Part shown: positions 1 to 9,686 of the stretch, in pieces | Position numbering within the stretch: the stretch's first letter is position 1 | Layout: each line of letters starts with the position of its first letter | From: Lepidonotus clava | Taxonomy: Eukaryota > Annelida > Polychaeta > Phyllodocida > Polynoidae | Assembly: GCA_936440205.1 (NCBI GenBank) | Contig: OW387148.1 | Location: 19,647,961 to 19,711,960 of the forward strand | DNA length: 64,000 bases | Direction: 5' to 3' | Translations under genes and position numbers: made by a program | The notes under the pieces: generated by a model | What the model was told of the DNA's origin: nothing | The model's database searches: none | Seen by the model: the letters and a program-made list of their open reading frames with translations, nothing else

Positions 1-1083
1 TACATTTATAGCCGGGCCAGTGAAAAATTTGGGGAAATTAAGGAAAATTTAATATATTTTGCAGCTTATGTGCTCCCGGGCCAGTGGGAAAAAAATGCCA
101 ATTTCGCAGACTGCCTATTTTGCATGTGGAATATACTATTGTTATCTTTATCGGGGACCAGGATATGATAATAGAATAATAAATCCAAGCATATAAATCT
201 CAGTGCGAAACCATCTCACACGTCCAGTACAAAATTAACTGTGTTTGGGGTGGGGGGTGGGGGCTAGATATTGCTCTGTTTGAAATCAATGCTTTATTTC
301 AAGTGACAAACGTGGCCAGCGAAGGTAAATCAATGGTAGAGGGATCTTGTATAGGTTTCTTAAGCCATCCTTAGAGAACACTTTTTTCCCATCCAGCGAT
401 TGAATAGTTAGGAAGGTTTTATTTATTTATTCATTTTTTATTTTATGTTTAATAAGGCCTTAACAAAATTGTTGTGTTCAGACCTTCCCTAATTTGTTGG
501 CCCTACCCTAACCTTTTTTATAGGATTTTTTTTTTCAAAATCCAAAAGAACTGACCAGAAAAACGTGGAACAGTATGGGACATCATCTAGATGCTCAGGA
601 CATGTATTTTAGATGTTAGAAATTGTTTTAGAGGAAGTTTAGAATATTTTGTTTTATTTCCAACACAGCCCGTGTCCATTTGGTGAGGAAAAAAAGAGAC
701 AAAATAAATTGACCTACCTAACCTAATTTTTTACACCTATGTTTCCTGAACAGGAAACTTGAAGCAACCCAGTGGAAGACATTTGCTTATGTTCATGATA
801 TAATACCTCATACCCAATACCCTCCCTTCTAGTAAAAATAACTGGAAAAACAAAAAGAGAACAGTGCAGGCCAAAGGATTACAGTAAACTTTGGAAATAG
901 CTAAATAATAGTGGTATGAGGCTTTCTCCAAACGCTGAACAGATACTGAGTCATATGGAAAGACACTATACGGACTTCCAAGAAAAAATGCTAGAAATCC
1001 CGATGAAAATTTACGTCCACCCACGTTTCCACACCCACAAAAAAACGTATGTATACCAGTACTGGCAAAACATATGGCACTTG
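1..1083. other. Non-coding flank
   Basis: AT-rich sequence without a credible gene; the short open frames here have no recognisable domains. The motif GGGCCAGTG followed by a purine run occurs twice near the left edge (about 14-30 and 79-95), probably repeat debris. Nothing else stands out. Confidence 0.5.
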
Positions 1084-1277
1084 CAGTGCTTAAAATTAAG
1101 GGTGCACCCTGCACCCGGTGTGCACAATTTGGCTGCCGGGTGCATACTTTTTCGGAGGCTTAAATACCACTATATAGTGATATAGTGGTGTGCACATCAA
1201 AAGCTAGCCGGGTGCTTAATTTCAAGTCCCTGTGCACCCACCGTGTGCATAAAATAAATCTTTAATTTCGAGCACTG
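1084..1277. mobile_element. hAT-like MITE, copy 1
   Basis: A 194-bp element with inverted ends starting CAGTGCT (14 of 16 terminal bases pair) and flanked on both sides by CACTTG, a 6-bp target duplication. The interior is rich in GGGTGCAC/GTGCACCC motifs and contains a small ATATAGTG palindrome. It shares ends and interior with the element at 1584-1794. CAG...CTG ends suggest a hAT-type transposase supplied from elsewhere; there is no ORF. Confidence 0.7.
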
Positions 1278-1583
1278 CACTTGACAAACAATGCCAAAAA
1301 ATGGTGTCTGGTGGTGAAACTGTGAGCAAAGAGTAAGACCACACCATCAATTTCTTACACTATCGGTAACTGGGTTGCTTTAGATGACCTTTTGTTTTCG
1401 TGAACAACTGGCCCACCACTAAGAATGTAAGCTCAGTGGTAGAGCACTGGCCTCTATCTATGGGACTTAAATTCACCTACATCTATTACAAATTAATGAA
1501 ATCCCATCTTTACCTAATATTCTATTGGGGGAAAATTGATCAATCACAGATTTGTTAGCGTTGGTTGTAATGTATACTACACC
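1278..1583. other. Non-coding; tRNA-like box A fragment
   Basis: No gene. At about 1424-1457 the sequence reads like a tRNA A box (GCTCAGTGGTAGAGCACTGG), but the matching B box downstream is badly degraded. This is most likely the head of an old SINE rather than a tRNA gene. Confidence 0.35.
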
Positions 1584-1794
1584 CAGTGTCCGAAATTAAG
1601 GGTGCACCCTGCACCTGAGATGCATGATTCTGAGGTAGGGTGCATGATTTTCAAATGTATGCACCCGGATGGTGCATGTTTATTCACTTTTTAACATAGC
1701 TCTTTATAGTAATGTACTCAGGGAGACGTCTCAGGGTGCATACTATTGCAACCTCTGCACCCGGCATAAAATTAAACCTTAATTTCGGACACTG
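1584..1794. mobile_element. hAT-like MITE, copy 2
   Basis: A 211-bp element with perfect 18-bp inverted ends, CAGTGTCCGAAATTAAGG and its complement. It is flanked by TACACC on the left and TACACT on the right, a near-perfect 6-bp target duplication. The interior repeats GGGTGCA/TGCACCC motifs as in copy 1. It is non-coding and presumably mobilised in trans. Confidence 0.75.
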
Positions 1795-1842
1795 TACACT
1801 TCATAACAAATCTGATCATAAATCTGTCATGATATTCAAAAG

Positions 1843-2416
1843 GCGTGCGGGGTGGTGAAGTGGTTAGAGCATCTGTTGCATGGGCAGCCGGGGTTCAATT
1901 CTGGGCCTGGGTTGGCTGCTATTCCCCTCTGCATGTCTCCCAGTGGCAACAACTGGGTTATCAAAGACTCCTAGAGAGTCACCGGCTGTTGTGTGTATGG
2001 CCCTATCTATGGGACCATGCACATTAAAGAACACCTGCCTCAGTAAATGTGTAGGGGTATAGTCTCTATCTTCTCATAGATTCGTTCATTCCATAGATTC
2101 GATCATCAAACGACAGAATTGTCAAAACATTGCTATCGCAGTGATATGACCTTAGATGTTGCTACGGCGTTAAACCCCAATACAGGGCTCACCAAATCCA
2201 GCGTCCTGGGTGTCCTGTCCACCCCACTAAAGGGCCAGGGCACCCAACCAGGACCCTCTGGGTGTCCTGTGGACACCCTACAAATCATACCCTGATAAGA
2301 AGGTCGAGGAAACAGGACCCCGATCTTTACGTGCAGGACACCCACGGGTCATAGGTTGGGTGTCCTGTGGACACCTGTCCATTTTAAAATTCAGTGAGCC
2401 CTGCCAATAACCAACC
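1843..2416 (+). mobile_element. tRNA-derived SINE, interrupted by a MITE
   Basis: The head has a pol III A box (GTGGTGAAGTGGTTAGAGCA) and a B box (GGGTTCAATTC) at about 1852-1900. The body ends in CGTTAAACCCCAATAACCAACC-like sequence. It is bounded by a 14-bp target duplication, ATGATATTCAAAAG, at 1829-1842 and 2417-2430. The MITE at 2183-2403 sits inside its tail, so the SINE itself is about 350 bp. The clear duplication shows it arrived as a reverse-transcribed copy before the MITE entered. Confidence 0.8.
2183..2403. mobile_element. hAT-like MITE nested in SINE
   Basis: A 221-bp element with inverted ends CAGGGCTCAC/GTGAGCCCTG and a 6-bp target duplication, CCAATA, at 2177-2182 and 2404-2409. 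The interior repeats GGGTGTCCTG/GGACACC. It entered the 3' tail of the SINE, so it is the younger of the two insertions. Confidence 0.8.
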
Positions 2417-2430
2417 ATGATATTCAAAAG

Positions 2431-2942
2431 TGTTTTTCTCTCTTTTTTTTTCAAAGCGATGGATCATGGAAGCAATTTATTTGGAACATTTATATTAGAA
2501 GTTTTGACGTAAATCTAAATTCAGAAAAGTCGTCGATTAGATATACTTTACTTCTCCAGTCCTACTTGCTACACTGCTTCACGACTGGATACGTCATGGG
2601 TCCGGGTGCTGAACACCCAGATGCATCTGACAGCCAGGGGGCAATATCCAGCTCTTTTAAGTAATTAAAATTCCGTAGATAAACATGGCTAAATAATCCT
2701 TAGGCTTAGGTAAAATAACCAAACGAATGGTGATATCTATTGCTTTTGTACGCAGGACAGATTTAGATATATACAGACATAATTGACCTATTGTCCAGAA
2801 ATTATGGTCCTCTTTGGCAACTCTTTCTCTAAAAAGCTCAGCATAATACCATGTAGCAATTTCTTTTCTGACCGGTCCAGGTTATTCACAACGCAACAAG
2901 CCGATATGCTGCATAGGCAAACCCCCTACATTCAAAAGGGAT
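2431..2942. other. Non-coding flank of the LTR element
   Basis: No open frame of note and no clear repeat ends. The last four bases, GGAT, form the left copy of the target duplication of the LTR element that follows. Confidence 0.5.
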
Positions 2943-3549
2943 TGAGCTATTGTTAATGTTTGATTTAAGACTGCGTAAGGTTCGTGTATATCCAAGTCTT
3001 CATGAGTTGTTTATCCAGAATGTCTGAGTAATTCAGACTGCGTTTAAAGTTTGTCTGTTCACTTCCCAATAGTTCAAAAGAAATGAACGATGAGGGAGCT
3101 TCTTAATATGAAAGGGTTTTTATTCAATAAACATCTCATCCCGAGTCAAAGCCACCATGTATAAGTCTTCATCAGTCCACCTCCCATCTCCTATCAGCAA
3201 TCAACCACATTTAGAACACGAGTTGCTCCAACACCTTCTAGACCATTCTAGTACTCAGCTCTATCACAATCCTATGTCCGAGGTAATGGGTATTGGTAAA
3301 CTCCAGTCTGTTACACGGAGCCGATGTACTTACTCCAAGTATAACTCCTTGGCTAAACTTACTTAGCTGACATTCTCACTAAAACTAACTGCTCCCCACT
3401 TTGCAACACCTTTTATACTGGTTAACAGGTGGCGCTAGGAGCGCAAGATATTTCTTTCTAAGAGTAGACTAGAAGTAGACTTGCTAAGCCTGATCCTTGT
3501 TGGATTATATAACATGACAATATATTAAAAGTACTAAGCCATTAGTACA
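2943..3549 (-). repeat. 3' LTR of the gypsy element
   Basis: A 607-bp LTR with TG...CA ends. Read on the minus strand it has a TATA box (TATAAAA, 3411-3417) and a poly(A) signal (AATAAA, 3119-3124), giving a U3 of roughly 160 bp and a long R. A second, near-palindromic TTATATAA at about 3504-3511 could serve either strand and lies close to the inner end. That position matters because an opposite-strand ORF begins 1.3 kb further in. Confidence 0.93.
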
Positions 3550-4893
3550 TTCGACTGCGGTCAGGTGTTTGAGTTTAAGGAGGTGGACGACATAGCTCAA
3601 ACCAAATGGAAATTTTCAATCAAATGGGATAACGTTTCCAATTTTGATGATTGGATATATTTGTTATTATTGTTTCCTAACATAAAGAAACCAATGTGGG
3701 GGTGGCCTTGACTCTCGTGGTACATTCAACACAGTGTCAATAGATTTGTAGATCCGGTTTCAACACAAATTCACAGTGAAATTATTCATTGAGTTGATTT
3801 CCACATCTTGAAGCTCAAGGTTAGCAGAACCCGTTCATAAAATGACAAGGTAAGTGTTAAAAATTGATAACATGATTATTTGGATAACAACGTAAATGAT
3901 GACATAATCATGGTGACAAAGTGACAAAGTCAATTTTAGAGGATGAAGTATTCGTCATCTTAGGTATTCACTTAGTACGTGCCTTGTACATTAAAGTAAG
4001 TTCTCAGCATCGTTAGCTTATATTAAGATTTAAAGATTGTGACACCCGTGCATAAGGTGACAAGGTGAGTTCAAAGAATTGTCAGCCCATATTAAGGCCT
4101 AGGGATAACGACACCCGTGCATAAGGTGACCAATTCAGTTTTGACTTAGTACATTCCTGTACAGTTTTTGATTTATACGATTTGAAACACAAGTCAACAA
4201 AACTCAACATTTATACAGTATGAAGTTGTCTTAACCTTCTAAGAGTAACAAACACACAATAAATCCAATTTCAGAACAAGTTAACACAACATATGTCAAT
4301 ACAGAGAATTCGGACATTTTGAACGAACGAATTTCATTATACAATGCGTGTCAAATTTCAATCAAATTTCAACTAGAACAACATTATTTACAATAAATAC
4401 AAGGTCCCTGCATATGATCTAGCACCATTAAGCAGTTGGATCCAGAAAATATTACCATCCACGTCGCGCGCCCACCAGTTATGCTTAGTACATGTGTACT
4501 TAGCGGGACGCTTGACTGGAGTTCCCCTCCAGGGTTTGACCTCGATTTGATTCCTCCAGGCGCGAAGCGCCCGGATGGCAAATTTCTGTTTCGAACAAAT
4601 TTGCAAGTTTGATGGTTCGACCTGATATTTTGGGCCGATATGAATTAATTCTGTCGCTTGATTATGTTGGTTGGGGACCTAAACTTTAGTTTAGCACAGA
4701 TTTTGTAAGAAATTATACGATGGTTTGATCATGCTAGCCGATTTCAAAATTTGGATCTTTTGGATCAAAAAGGGGTTTCCCAAATTAGCCTCGTTTTGAC
4801 GTCATTTTAATCAGTGCCGGCGGTATTTTAACGTGTCAAGACGTGGATTTTGTAACTCCTTCGTCTTTTACTCCTTTTATCTTCAATATCATC
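3550..4893. other. Element interior next to the 3' LTR, with tandem repeats
   Basis: No coding frame. An imperfect tandem repeat sits at 3830-4140 and is listed separately. On the plus strand, candidate splice donors follow AAG at 3850 (GTAAGT) and 4065 (GTGAGT). The interval would be the untranslated part of env mRNA on the minus strand, or leader sequence for an opposite-strand transcript. Confidence 0.45.
3830..4140 (+). repeat. Imperfect tandem repeat with donor-like ends
   Basis: Three diverged copies of CCCGTGCATAAGGTGACAAG lie at 3830, 4045 and 4114. The last two share a unit of about 69 bp. In the first two copies the repeat runs directly into GTAAGT or GTGAGT on the plus strand, so the duplication has also copied a splice-donor-like sequence. 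Confidence 0.6.
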
Positions 4894-5544
4894 ATGGTGC
4901 GCGTTGCCATCTTTTGTTCCAACCGTGAGGAGGGTATTGAGGCCTACCCGGACATTATTCTAGCGGGAACTGATCATTCTTTAGTAGTTTTTTCTCATCT
5001 CGACGCGACCACCGCCGAGTTGGCGGGTTACGCGTTTGCCCATCATGTCATGTTTCCGGAGGACATACTCATAGTGATGTGCAACTTTCTCGACATACTG
5101 ACATGGGATGAGGAACTCGGGCTCTACATCCCACTTTTTATTAACGTGGACGCCGTGACCAAATTTTACGCGGAAGCCCTGAGCCGAGCCTTCATGAACA
5201 TTCAAGCACACCCAGCTCCAGCTACGTTGATCTTCACTACCCCTTCGGGGTTTGACGCACGCCGTTGGGAACTTACTGACAGTGACGGCTCCCTTCAAAA
5301 GTGGATTAACCGGGTAGTGCCTAAAGTCAGCCGAGAAGTCCGCCGCGCGAACGACTGGTTCGGGGTGCCGACTGCAGAGACAGGCCGCGTCCTTCACGTG
5401 GTCAAGGCAGTCGCGGACGGGACGGTAACCATCAACGATTTTCGTGAACTGGTCGACGGGTACATGCCCTCGGACCGCCTGGTTCGGCGATGGGCCCGAG
5501 TCCTAGGGCGTCTTGTCGCCCGCTTGCCGCTGGCTAGGACATAG
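4894..5544 (+). CDS. Opposite-strand ORF inside the element, unknown 216-residue protein
   Basis: This frame runs against gag, pol and env and lies 1.3 kb from the inner edge of the 3' LTR. The frame is open from 4843, but the first ATG is at 4894 in a good context (ATCATGG), which is why I start there. The protein begins MVRVAIFCSN and has no signal peptide or membrane helix. It has a mixed alpha/beta-looking N-terminal half with acidic stretches, and ends in a basic amphipathic tail (RLVRRWARVLGRLVARL). The base composition is richer in GC than its flanks. I do not recognise the family. A shorter 138-codon frame lies on the other strand (4981-5397) and is the alternative reading. I favour the plus frame on length and start context, without proof of expression. 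Confidence 0.55.
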   Translation: MVRVAIFCSNREEGIEAYPDIILAGTDHSLVVFSHLDATTAELAGYAFAHHVMFPEDILIVMCNFLDILTWDEELGLYIPLFINVDAVTKFYAEALSRAFMNIQAHPAPATLIFTTPSGFDARRWELTDSDGSLQKWINRVVPKVSREVRRANDWFGVPTAETGRVLHVVKAVADGTVTINDFRELVDGYMPSDRLVRRWARVLGRLVARLPLART

Positions 5545-8500
5545 ACCGCCGGCACTCACCTTTGTACATAGTAATTTATAGTGATTCACCAATTAATTTC
5601 TTCAGGTCCAATTCCTGGTTGGGGCCCAGGACACTAATTTCTTTTTAAGGAACCCCGGACATTATTTTACTCCAGAGGCCACGCCGGAATGTTAACATGG
5701 GACCCACGGACTACAGACTGTTCTTCGCTTTTTCTCCTTCGTCCGTTGCTGGGGTCGTCCCTCTTCCGTCGAGCTGGTCCACGCCCCGACCGCTCCGAGA
5801 CCGGGTAAGTCCAACCTTCGTTTCTTTTACTGTCTTTTGCATGTTAGGCAGGCTACTAACTCGTAGGGTTTTAAGGAGACTGTTGGTCAGAATTCCTCTT
5901 AGTGGTTTTCAGCTCGCCTTCACGTGTTTGTACTCCGGAAGCTGACGTCACTCCCGGAACTAGAGATTGTATTTCGCTGGTGATTTTTGTAACGGGTAGC
6001 ATGGGCGGCCGCCTAGTGTTTACTTTTGGTTCCAAGATGGTGGACGCGGGCTGAGAACTAGGACCTTGCGTACTAAACTTATTGTCTTTTCCAGGTCCTG
6101 TGGTTGGTGATGATAATGTGAACGGCGTAAGGTGGTAGTATTGGCACTGAGAGACGTCAGTCTATATGATTTTAGTGGGAGGAATTGTTTAGGCGAACAT
6201 GATCAAGCATTTTATCTCGCGCGTGGTTGGGCGATAATAGAGGGTTTTCCTGACTAGAGGTTTGTTGACATTACCGATCTAAGTAGGCTTTTTGGAGTGT
6301 GGGTGATTTGTACCGTATTGGTATTATGGTATTATTTGATACTATTAACCGTTGGTGACCAAGTATTTTGGTCCAGATTGCCCAGCATTAGATTGGCTGT
6401 GACAGAATTCTTTGATGAGTTGTCCCCCTTACAGAGTACTGGAAAGATTGACGTGTCGGCCACGTGAGGCGACACCACAGGTGGAGCCGTCCAACGAGCT
6501 GTTGGCGACTCCAAGGTAAGTTTGAGAGGGAGTGGCAAGAGCCACCAATACCCGTCCCATATTGAGTCTAACAACAAGACTTCGTCAGTGTCATGGTGTT
6601 AGAATAAGTTTTATAGCGAGTATTATTGTGCTGGGTTGTCCAGATGAGGAGACAATACTACTGCAAGGAAACCAGAGCGAAGCCTTCAAGACACTGAATG
6701 AGCTCCCAGACAGAGATTCGGTGTTGTCGTTGTCAAGAAAGGAATGGTGTTCTCGTTAAAGAAAACTAGAAAGGCACCAAAATCCACAGTAAAGATTACC
6801 AAACATCCCAAACAGCGATATATTTGCGAGTTAGGTGGGAACAGTTACACACATCGTTCTGGGCTCAGTTGCCATGAAAATGTGCATTTTCAGGATCTCA
6901 CGAGTGTCCGAAATGTGATGCAAAACTCACACGTTTGGACTCTCTCACAGACCACATGAGGAGATAAGAATAATGATAGGAACTGGGTCTTTTGTGATTT
7001 ATTTAAGAAGCTATTTTCGGTTTTCCAAGAGTCAATACTATTGACAACACACTTTATGTACATTGTGTTAGAATAATTTTCCAATACACTCCAAGGGTTT
7101 ATATGTAAACAAATTAACACCCCCCCAAGGGTGATAGCTGTTCAGTCATAACCGACTTCATTTTTGTGAAGTGCAACTTCAACCAGAGTTTGTTCTCATT
7201 GAATGGTTATATTAAGACAAAATCCTTCCCTTCCTTGTTAGTTACAGGTGGTAGCTCGGCGTTCACCCCCTATGTTCAATCTGGGGTTTGAAGACCGAGT
7301 TCCACTTTATATTGGGTAGTGGCGCCCTCTTAACGAGACAAACAGGTGCGCCCCTAACTCCAAACGGTTCACTGAATAGATATTATACCTATGTTAACAG
7401 TAACACCCTACTGTCTACCCTATACTTTACATCACATGGGGAAAACCAACATGACAAGCGGTGGGGGTAGCGTTTCATTCCGTAAGGTATAAATGTCATT
7501 AAAGGACATTAAGTACTAACTGTACAAAGGAGGTTGAGATTATTCGTTCCTCATTAGTTATCACTAGAGGATCGGGTCTCAGATTCAGGTTCATTTCTGA
7601 TCTGATTCCCGGTCCTCATTAGTTACACGTGGTTTGTCGGTACCCTCCCATTCATAGGACCAGAATGGGCAGCACCGAGTTTCCCATTGTTATAATTGGG
7701 AGCAGACTGCATATATTTTTTTTTTTTTTTTAATATGCAGCCTACACCCCCTTTAAATTATAGAGATGTGTAAATGCATCTCCTCAGATCACTCACTTCC
7801 AGACAGCACCTAGTAAGTCGGGCCTTTACCGAAGTACAGTACAAGGTTAAACCCGTCCTTTGTTCAGGTCTATGCCCGTTTTTCTTGTGGAGAGTCAAGA
7901 CTACTCCTGAAAAAACTCCGCCCCCAGCTTATCCTAACTATGCGCACGCGGGGCAGGAATATGTTAGTACTAAAGACAACCTTAGAATTTTAGTTTCTTT
8001 CTAATAGATTGGGTAGACTATTAGCTCTGGGTGTCAACTAAGTTTTTTGCAGCCGTTCGTTAGGGAATTAGTAGACCGTGTCCCCCTTCTTCAGCTCAAC
8101 TGTTGAGCGGAGACCCAGTTACTTTTTAGCGCCACGACGGCGGTCAAGACTAGTATTTCATTCTTTTTTTTTTTTTTTTTTTTATCTCGACGGCGGTCAA
8201 CTCTGAAGCCGCACGTCTTCTTTATTAATTTTAATTATTTCTAATTTACCCGGGTCGAAACTTGACTTCTTGCCGTTTTGCCTCAGACCCGGTTAAAACT
8301 GGTCTAAACATGGCCTAAATAACTTAGTCTTGTACTTTTGGGCAGTTGATCATTATTCTCTTTCTTTTTGATACTTGTTTTCGTTGGATCCTGACTTTAT
8401 GGTAAAGTCAGGATCCCTCGACTTAAGACATACGATGATCCGGCGGCCATTTACACATAACCAAGACGATGGGGCTATTAATAAGGACAGCACCTCGCTC

Positions 8501-9686
8501 CACCGCCTTGTGGGTTTACGCTACGGCTTCTCCCGCCCCAGGGATGGTTTGTCCAGTCTGAGGGAGTCGCGATATGGTAAGAGAGAGAGCCGATCACCCT
8601 GTGAATGTCACCAGTTCGCCGTTGTCCCGTAACTACCTTTCCTTGTGACCTCCGTTATAATTTCTGAATATAGCACGCCTTGGTAGGAATTGTACATATC
8701 CTTGCCCGTCGCAGCGCGCCCATACCAGAAGCAAACGAGCCACGTATAAGGTACTCTCGTGTGCTGTCACGGAGCGTTCCCCCCGAGAATGTTACTAACT
8801 ATTCTGCGTTCATATGTTCTTATCACAACTTGCCCAGAATTCCCTGAGGAAGGGCTCTTAGTTAAATGAATATTGGGTTGCTTTATATATTCAGTTTTTA
8901 GGTAAATTTCTTTCTATTCGTCGATTTTTTTGTGATGAAGAGACCGCTTGTCAGGAGCCAATCCACCCGGGGCATAGTGACTGCCATGGTCGGGCGTCCA
9001 CCCCAGTGCCCTTCGCAGCGTCAGTGACGCGTAACCCCAACGTCCTGCCTCCTGTCAGGCACCACTGACACCAGGCATGTGGGCAGGCTCCTGCTGCTTG
9101 TGCAGCCCCCTCATCTTTGAGAAGATTATATATGTAAGCATGCTAAAGAATAGACAGTGGCGTTCCCCAAGTGACTCCTGTACTGCAGCCCGATCCTAGC
9201 GGTAACAACAGCACAGGGGTCAGGTGTAGATGGTACTTGCTTGGGGAAGTTCACTTCGCTCGTTGGGAGCATTGGTCCCGTTGAGCGTTCTTAGGTTTTA
9301 TACAGAATTTTGAGTATCTTTTTAAATGCTAAAATTTCGCGACACTAGGATCGGTTCCAAATGGTTCCCTTCTTTAAAAGAGTTGCCAAATCGATAACAA
9401 TGAGAGTGTTGAGCTAGGCTACCGGGCATGGGATACTCGACTTGAGAGAATTTTAGATAACCCATGGGTCCATAGAGAGACGGTTGGACCAGCCTACCCG
9501 ACCCAGGTTTCCCTGGCTGGTGAGTCCTTATTGATCAGGTTAGTCAACAGAACCCTACCTACCCAAACAGGTATTGCCCAGCGAACTTCCTGTAACATTT
9601 TAGTTTTAGTACTCGTACCTTTGTGTTAGTAATTCACCAATTTTACCTGTACAGCACTAGGTCAGGTCTTAACACTCGTTACATTG
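5545..9686. other. 4.1-kb interior stretch with no gene on the element's coding strand
   Basis: Between the opposite-strand ORF and the env stop there is no long frame on the minus strand. On the plus strand, consensus signals alternate: acceptor at 5674, donor GTAAGT at 5805, acceptor at 6094, donor GTAAGT at 6516 and acceptor at 6643. A zinc-finger-like remnant follows (listed). Poly-T runs occur at about 7709-7731 and 8165-8183. The rest, 7000-9680, shows nothing that I recognise. Confidence 0.5.
6644..6962 (+). pseudogene. C2H2 zinc-finger-like remnant on the opposite strand
   Basis: Plus-strand translation of this stretch contains pieces typical of C2H2 zinc fingers: a basic leader (KKTRKAPKSTVKITKHPK), a segment with the usual Y-x-C / RSGLS-x-H spacing, and a second C-x2-C ... 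H-type finger ending in HMRR. It lies after a pyrimidine tract and AG at 6643. It is read against the element's own genes. It looks broken and is best treated as a fossil. Whether it was captured from the host or belongs to the element's own opposite-strand unit cannot be told from one copy. Confidence 0.5.

Noticed and set aside
1424-1457. Possible tRNA gene
   Set aside because: Only the A box is convincing; the B box and acceptor stem do not form, so it is more likely SINE debris.
3157-3366. A 69-codon plus-strand frame in both LTRs (also 21951-22160)
   Set aside because: It is the same frame twice because the LTRs match; it has no domain, and LTR sequence is constrained by other signals.
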